A stretch of DNA of 64,000 nt. Source: Anadara kagoshimensis. Lineage: Eukaryota; Mollusca; Bivalvia; Arcoida; Arcidae. The translations under genes and the position numbers were made by a program. Below, piece after piece: positions 58,348-64,000 of the stretch (position 1 is the first letter of the stretch; each line of letters opens with the position of its first letter). The notes beneath the pieces were generated by a model that was given only the letters and a program-made list of their open reading frames with translations, was not told the DNA's origin and made no database searches. Location of the stretch: the NCBI GenBank assembly GCA_021292105.1, contig CM037864.1, positions 4,436,413 through 4,500,412 of the forward strand. The letters run 5' to 3'.

Positions 58348-59579
58348 ATAGCAGAGACACCGAATTCATTTTCATGTTTATTCCAAATACAAACCATGAC
58401 ACAGAAACTATTCAACTAGTATTTACAAGTTTTACCGGGCAGTCGATGATAGAAATGACGTCATCACTTAAGGGAGTCTCTAAAAACATTTCTTTATCAC
58501 GCCAGTCGTTGCCGGTTAATGTAAGCAAAGATTTAGTTCATGTAAATAATAGCCTGATACTAAACAAAGGAGTCTATATCAAGGCATCAGAACCAATATC
58601 TGTACACGGGTTTTCTACTTTTGGTGTATATGGTTCGTCCGGTGCGTTCACAGCATTGCCTATTAAACTTCTTGGTACGGATTATGTTGCAGTTACGTAT
58701 TCATCTGGAATTAGTCAAATAGGAATTGTTGCAACTTCAGATAACACTGATATTACTGTAATATTTAACACCACTAAAGAAGGCAAGGTAGATTTTAATG
58801 ATCAGGTATACAGAAATGGTGATAAAGCTACGTTTTCATTAAACCGGTTAGACACTGTGCGTATTAAAACTTATGGATTTTTTAGTGGCGATCTCACTGG
58901 GACCACTATACATAGTAACAAGCCTATAGGAGTCATGTCAGGAGATACATGTATGGCCATAGGACTAGGATATTGTGATTACGCAGTTTCCATGTTGCCG
59001 CCAGTAAACAGATGGGGGACAACTTTTATAATACCAAGAATAAATCCAGAAATGGTCATGGTTCTCAGAATAGTACCTTCAGTTGAAAACACCATCATTG
59101 AATTGGAGAATAACGGAACTCAAACTTCGTATACCACTAACAAAACCATTGAAGTCAGAACCCCTGTCGATGTTTTGACTTTTGTATCTTGTAGCCATCC
59201 ATGTCTTGTTGTCCAGTATTCTTCTCCGGATAGGACGTTAGATCCATTTATGGCAATAGTTCCACCTCAAGAACAATTTTCAAACCGATATGTAATGGGG
59301 GTTTCAACCCTTCAAAATTACATCAATCACGTTTCAATATCTATTGAATCCAAAGATGTAAATGGATTGCTTTACAACGGAAAACAGCTTTCTGGTAACC
59401 TTTTGACCGCCCTCGATAAAAACAACACAGAATGGACAAGTATTACCATGGAGCTCAAAGGTCATGGCAGCCATATTATAAATCATATGTCTAGTGGTAT
59501 CTATTTTGGAGTAACCCAGTATGGATACAAGGCTTATGAAACATTTGCATTTCCTGTAGCTTATGGAGTTAGGTGTTAG
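58348..59579 (+). CDS. IgGFc-binding N-terminal-type domain, terminal exon copy 1
   Basis: Acceptor ATTTCAG, 1,232 nt, starts in phase 1 and ends in TAG; AATAAA at 59604. The product of about 410 residues begins DSRDTEFIFMFIPN. It continues with PISVHGFSTFG, ALPIKLLGTDYVAVTY, GTTIHSNKPIGVMSGDTCM, MLPPVNRWGTTFIIPRI and SSGIYFGVTQYGY. These are hallmarks of the IgGFc-binding protein N-terminal region, found in vertebrate FCGBP and many secreted invertebrate proteins, thought to act in mucus or adhesion. In this gene it would be the C-terminal half of a secreted LU-LU-linker-IgGFc-binding protein of about 620 residues plus the signal peptide. I saw no transmembrane segment or GPI signal after it. 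Confidence 0.85.
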
Positions 59580-60914
59580 GTCATTTATAACTATAGTTAC
59601 ATGAATAAAAATTAGTTTGACATTATCTATTGTGTTTATTTTCAATTTTTCGTCATAAACGTAAAAACCCCGATACAATGATGTCAACATATGATGTAAT
59701 AACTTAAATCGCTTAATGCCCCTTACCAGAGATACACGTATAGATATACGAAATTTTGAACGATGGCAATTTCTGTTTTTTTTTGATAGGAGATGTTCAT
59801 CAAATTAAAATCGGCAACTATGGACTCTTTGATGCATTTACATACATGAAAAACAATATAGACTCCTTAATCTTGCAAGTTTATAAATGTGTCAGGGAGA
59901 AAGAGAAACAGATAATTTTTCATTCCTTAAAGTGGCTGCAGAAACACCCCAAGAAGAAGGCGCGCGTTAACACTGATTTAAGCATATTATTCTATAAGGT
60001 AAAACTTTTTTATGGACTAAGTGCCTTTTAAATAAAAATTTAAGCATTTCTTGTTTAATTTGACCATGGCTACAATTATGGTTATTTTTCAATTAGATTT
60101 AGCATTAAATACCAAACCCAATATAAATGCCAAAAAGATACGAAAGAAAAACATCTAAAACACTTGACGCACCAGAACCACAATTATTATTATTATTATT
60201 ATTAATATTATTATTGTCTGACATTGTAATGGAAGTTAAAAAATAGATATGTTTCTCCATGTAAGAAAGAAAAATCTTAGCCTAGGGGTTAAACATTTCT
60301 GTTAACCAAAAACTGACATTGTAATTGAAGGGAAAAAAAGATATGTTTATTATTATTGTTGTTGTTGTTGTTGTTGTTGTACGTGTACTTTATTTTTTCT
60401 GATCCCTTATTCAGGCAAAACAAGCGCTTTAAGAAAATACTGGTCTAAATTATGACACTACATTACATTACCCACTGAATTGTGTATTTCTACAAAATTT
60501 GTAATTGAAGGGAAAAAAGATATGTTTATTATTATTGTTGTTGTTGTTGTTGTTGTTATTGTACGTGTACTTTATTTTTTCTGATCCCTTATTCAGGCAA
60601 AACAAGCGCTTTAAGAAAATACTGGTCTAAATTATGACACTACATTACATTACCCACTGAATTGTGTATTTCTACGACATTTTAAAGGGATTCGCCGCTG
60701 TACCACGTGATTAATAGTCTTTGCGAATTACCAGAATAACGTCGTGTTACGGTAAAACATGAACTTATATGATTTCATATCAAATTTAAATAATTGTTCT
60801 GCACAAACGTAAGAGGAATCGCTTAGAGCAGTGACGAATCCTATTGCGGTAAACACATTCCCATAAAGTGTTAACTACACCAAAAAAATTAAATACTCTG
60901 ATTTCTTTTTACAG
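59580..60914. repeat. Spacer between terminal exon copies, with a 180-bp tandem duplication
   Basis: Two copies of a block of about 180 bp (GTAATTGAAGGGAAAAAA, (TTG)n, GTACGTGTACTTTATTTTTT, GGCAAAACAAGCGCTTTAAG) lie at 60320-60496 and 60501-60676, almost identical outside the triplet runs. (ATT)n lies at 60188-60212. A block at 60690-60830 is related to 17330-18060. No exon was seen. Confidence 0.75.
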
Positions 60915-62140
60915 ATAGCAGAGACACCGAATTCATTTTTATGTTTATCCCAAACACCCATCATGATGTAGAAACTATTCAACTAGTATTCACCAGTTTT
61001 ACCGGACATTCAGCGATTGAAATGACGTCATCACTTCAGGGAATATCTAAAAATATTTCATTATCAAGTAGGACATTACCAGTTAATATAAGCAGTGATA
61101 TTGTCCATGTAAACAATAGCCTGATACTGAACAAAGGACTACATATCAAGTCAACAGAGCCTATATCTATACACGGATATTCTACTTATGGTCCATACGG
61201 TTCATCCGGTGCTTTCACAGCATTGCCTGTTTACATGCTTGGTACAGATTACGTTGCAGTTACTTATCCAACTGGAACTAGTCAAATAGGAATTGTTGCA
61301 ACTACAGATAACACAAATATTACGGTAGTATTTAACACCACTAAAACAGGAAAGATAGATTTTAACGACCAAATATACAGAAATGGCGATAGAGCTACGT
61401 TTGTGTTAAACCGGTTAGATACTGTGCGTATTAAAGCTTTTGATGAGGACCTGACTGGAACTACAATACATAGTAACAAGCCTATAGGAGTCATGTCAGG
61501 TGATGAATGTGTAGGTATAAACCGTTATGGTTATTGTGACTTTATAGTCTCTATGGTACCACCAGTGAACAAATGGGGAAAATCCTTCATAATACCGAGA
61601 ATAAATTCTGAAAAGATCATGATTCTCAGAATAGTACCTTCAGTTGAAAACACCATAGTTGAATTGGAGAATAATGGAACACAAACTACGTTTGTCGCTA
61701 ACAAAACAGTTGAAGTCAGTACCCCTATTGATGTTTTGACATTTGTATCTTGTAGCAAACCTTGTCTTGTTGTTCAATTTTCTTCTCCAGATAGAATGTT
61801 CGATCCGTTTATGGCAATAGTTCCACCTCAAGAACAATTTTCAAACCGATATGTAATGGGGGTTTCAACCCTTCAAAATTACAGAAATCACGTTTCAATA
61901 TCTATTGAATCCAAAGATGTAAATGGATTGCAATACAACGGGAAACAGCTATCTGGTAACCTTTTGACAGCCCTTGATAGAAATAGCACAGAATGGACAA
62001 GTATTACCATGGAGCTCAAAGGTCATGGCAGCCATATTATAAATCATATGTCTAGTGGTGTCTATTTTGGGGTAACCCAATATGGATATAAAGATTATGA
62101 AGCGTTTGCCTTCCCTGTAGCGTATGGGAATAGTTGTTAG
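60915..62140 (+). CDS. IgGFc-binding N-terminal-type domain, terminal exon copy 2
   Basis: Acceptor TTTACAG, 1,226 nt, starts in phase 1 and ends in TAG; AATAAA at 62268. The start DSRDTEFIFMFIPN matches copy 1, and the whole protein aligns end to end with small differences (for example RIKAFDEDLTG against RIKTYGFFSGDLTG). No LU or linker exon was found between the copies. It is therefore either an alternative last exon joined to 56070-56111 or an orphan duplicate. The reading frame is intact, which argues for use. Confidence 0.8.
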
Positions 62141-64000
62141 TAGCTGTGTCATAAGTCATAATTACTGTTCAATCATTTTTTTTCGCGGTCTCCATTTTTC
62201 GTGGTTCTGAGGAAAATAATTTTGTAGGCTTATAAATTCGAGGTTTAGTTTTATTATATATATTTAAAATAAACAATTTCGTTGACATGCTAATTCAAGG
62301 GCCAAGGAAAAGGACGGAAATTGGAAAATTTAAGATTTTACAGTATTCTTTAAAAAATGCACAGGACAATAAAACTAAAGGAATAAACATTTGTATTTGG
62401 TTAGCCTGTTGAAGTTATTTACATTTAACCACTTATACCGATTTGTTTTATTTCATTATAGGAATAAAATTATTTTTTCTTTTTGTTATGAAAGTACATG
62501 TATAAAAGTTCTTGTAGAGTAGCGAATTATGTCACGTGTGCAAATTGTCCAATTCTTTCATACTACAATATCAAAAAGAAAAATAATTTCATTTCTTTTA
62601 ATTTAATTTTTCAAATTTTCAACAACAAACCAACAATTCAAACAACAATACAGCCATAACAAGTAAAAATATTATATCATCGCTATGGTGTAGGAATTTA
62701 AATGTCTGTGCGTCGTCAATAATAAGATGACGTCATTGAGAACCAATCTATTCATGCAATCGTAGCAGACCAATCTCAACAATCAAAATGCTTTAAACAA
62801 AGGAGAATAAAATTATTTGGGGTCAATATAAATGATACATATTATGCCAGTTCTAGTTTTACAGCTCTAGGCGGCAGTTTCGGATTACAATTCCTCATCA
62901 GTAGTGCTTGGACAAAAAATTTGAGACCAAAATTTCTTTAAGGGATGGAAAAAGTATTCAAAAGACCAAAATATATTTTAACAAATTTAGTTAAGGAAAT
63001 ACTTTGAATGAGGGGTTATAACTGAAAATGTCTTTACCTGAAAATCGCACAGACTGCGAGATAAGTATTGATCAGATACAGTGAACAGTCCAACTTGCCT
63101 TAAAGGCTACCTCTATATGTGGGCCATCTGCTTATAAAGGCCAGTAGAATTCTAGCACAATTCTTCTTTATTCATATTATTTGAACCTGTCTATAAAGAC
63201 CACCTGTCCATGAAGGCCACTTTTACTGGTTTCCTTGGTGGCCTTTATATACAGATTTGACTGTATATAGTCACATAATCGTTTGGATGTTTAAAGTTCC
63301 TTCTATTTCCCGACTTTAAGGTAGAATCTGACAGATAGGAAGAAAAAATGGGTCATTAAACTGTTCTGATTTTTTGGCCGTTACCACAGTATTGTTGAAA
63401 AATTGGACGTCTCTGTGTCCAGGCGTATCGTATGTATATTTGACGTCCAATAGAATTTCCATGTTTCTTTTACTTTAGATTACACGCGTGGCGGGTGAAG
63501 CTAGCTAATATAAATAGGAACGCTTAGTATCGCTTCCCTGGTGTTTTACCCAATTACAATACACGAATGATTTGATATTTGACGTTATATAGTTCCATGC
63601 TCCTTTCACTTAATTTTGATTATACACGTGGCGGGTTTAGCTAGCTAAACAGGATGCACTTATCCTTCCTGAGCAGCCGGCCTAACTTCCCTGGTTAAAG
63701 TTCACGTGTTTAACCTAACTTGTCAGTTCCGTAGTCTGGATTGTAATATAGGCATGATTAGTATGTTTGTTTTTAATTTAACATCTTAATATATTAAAAC
63801 ATGAATTTCCACAATTTCCTATGGGTCATTTCAAAGTTCGGTTAGACACATGAACTTCCACCAACGAAGTAAGGCTGGATGCTCCGGGAGAGTAAGCACT
63901 TTTTGTTTATCTAGCTACACCCGTCATGTGTGTAATCAAAATTGTGTGAAAGGAACATGGACCAATGGGACGTCAAAATATCCAGGGAAATCCTGGACAC
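62141..64000. repeat. 3' flank: dispersed repeats in both orientations
   Basis: A TTTTCGCGG fragment lies at 62180-62220. A minus-oriented ACGGCC-type repeat lies at 62850-63050, and the third ACAGTCCAAC MITE at 63085-63264. Two plus-strand dispersed copies at about 63390-63560 and 63580-63780 face a minus-strand copy at 63780-64000, forming a large inverted pair that runs off the window. No gene was seen. Confidence 0.6.

Noticed and set aside
59334-59690. Minus-strand open frames over the two terminal exons (also 61282-62152)
   Set aside because: They are shadows of the conserved IgGFc-binding-type coding frame.

Overview
The window looks like nuclear DNA of a bivalve mollusc. It is AT-rich, with short exons in long introns and GT-AG splice sites. 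It carries tRNA-headed SINEs, many short inverted-repeat elements, and a large dispersed repeat that starts TTTTAGCTCACCTGA and ends CAGGTGAGC followed by GGCCCATGGGCCTCTTGT, which I associate with bivalve genomes. The species cannot be named from the sequence alone. All calls were made by reading translations, splice sites and repeats by eye. No alignment or database search was run.

Region 1 (836-42042, + strand) is the 3' two thirds of a molybdo-flavoenzyme gene of the xanthine dehydrogenase / aldehyde oxidase family. Twenty exons join in frame into 723 residues plus a stop, covering the molybdenum-cofactor part. The 2Fe-2S and FAD parts must lie upstream of the window. Active-site positions look aldehyde-oxidase-like rather than xanthine-dehydrogenase-like. 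The catalytic Glu of the GEPPL motif is kept.

Region 2 (6196-7862, - strand) lies inside intron 2 of that gene. It is an intronless tandem B-box / coiled-coil / NHL-type beta-propeller gene (TRIM-like, no RING) that appears broken by one frameshift. Its 3' end is repeated in a tandem array interrupted by a transposable element.

Region 3 (about 49285-62140, + strand) is a secreted-type modular gene. A possible signal-peptide exon is followed by two Ly6/uPAR (three-finger) domains of three exons each, a Thr/Ser-rich linker, and an IgGFc-binding N-terminal-type domain encoded by one large last exon. That last exon is present twice in tandem (58348-59579 and 60915-62140), each with its own stop, as alternative terminal exons or a partial gene duplication.

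The most unusual signal is in region 1. Two exon/5'-splice-site junctions have been amplified into tandem arrays. Exon 14 is followed by about 26 copies of a 93-bp unit, each ending in CAG plus an intact GT donor. Exon 18 is followed by seven further copies of a 65-bp unit, each with its own donor. Neither unit contains an acceptor, so each array is a ladder of competing 5' splice sites. The acceptor side of exon 16 is also partly duplicated, and a near-perfect 160-bp palindrome ends about 20 bp before the exon 15 acceptor.

The rest is introns and spacer filled with SINEs, MITEs, inverted-repeat elements with visible target-site duplications (39976-41197; 13008-13450; 46275-47409), minisatellites, a recent 909-bp tandem duplication and several dispersed families. 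No RNA gene, CRISPR array or transposase coding region was found.
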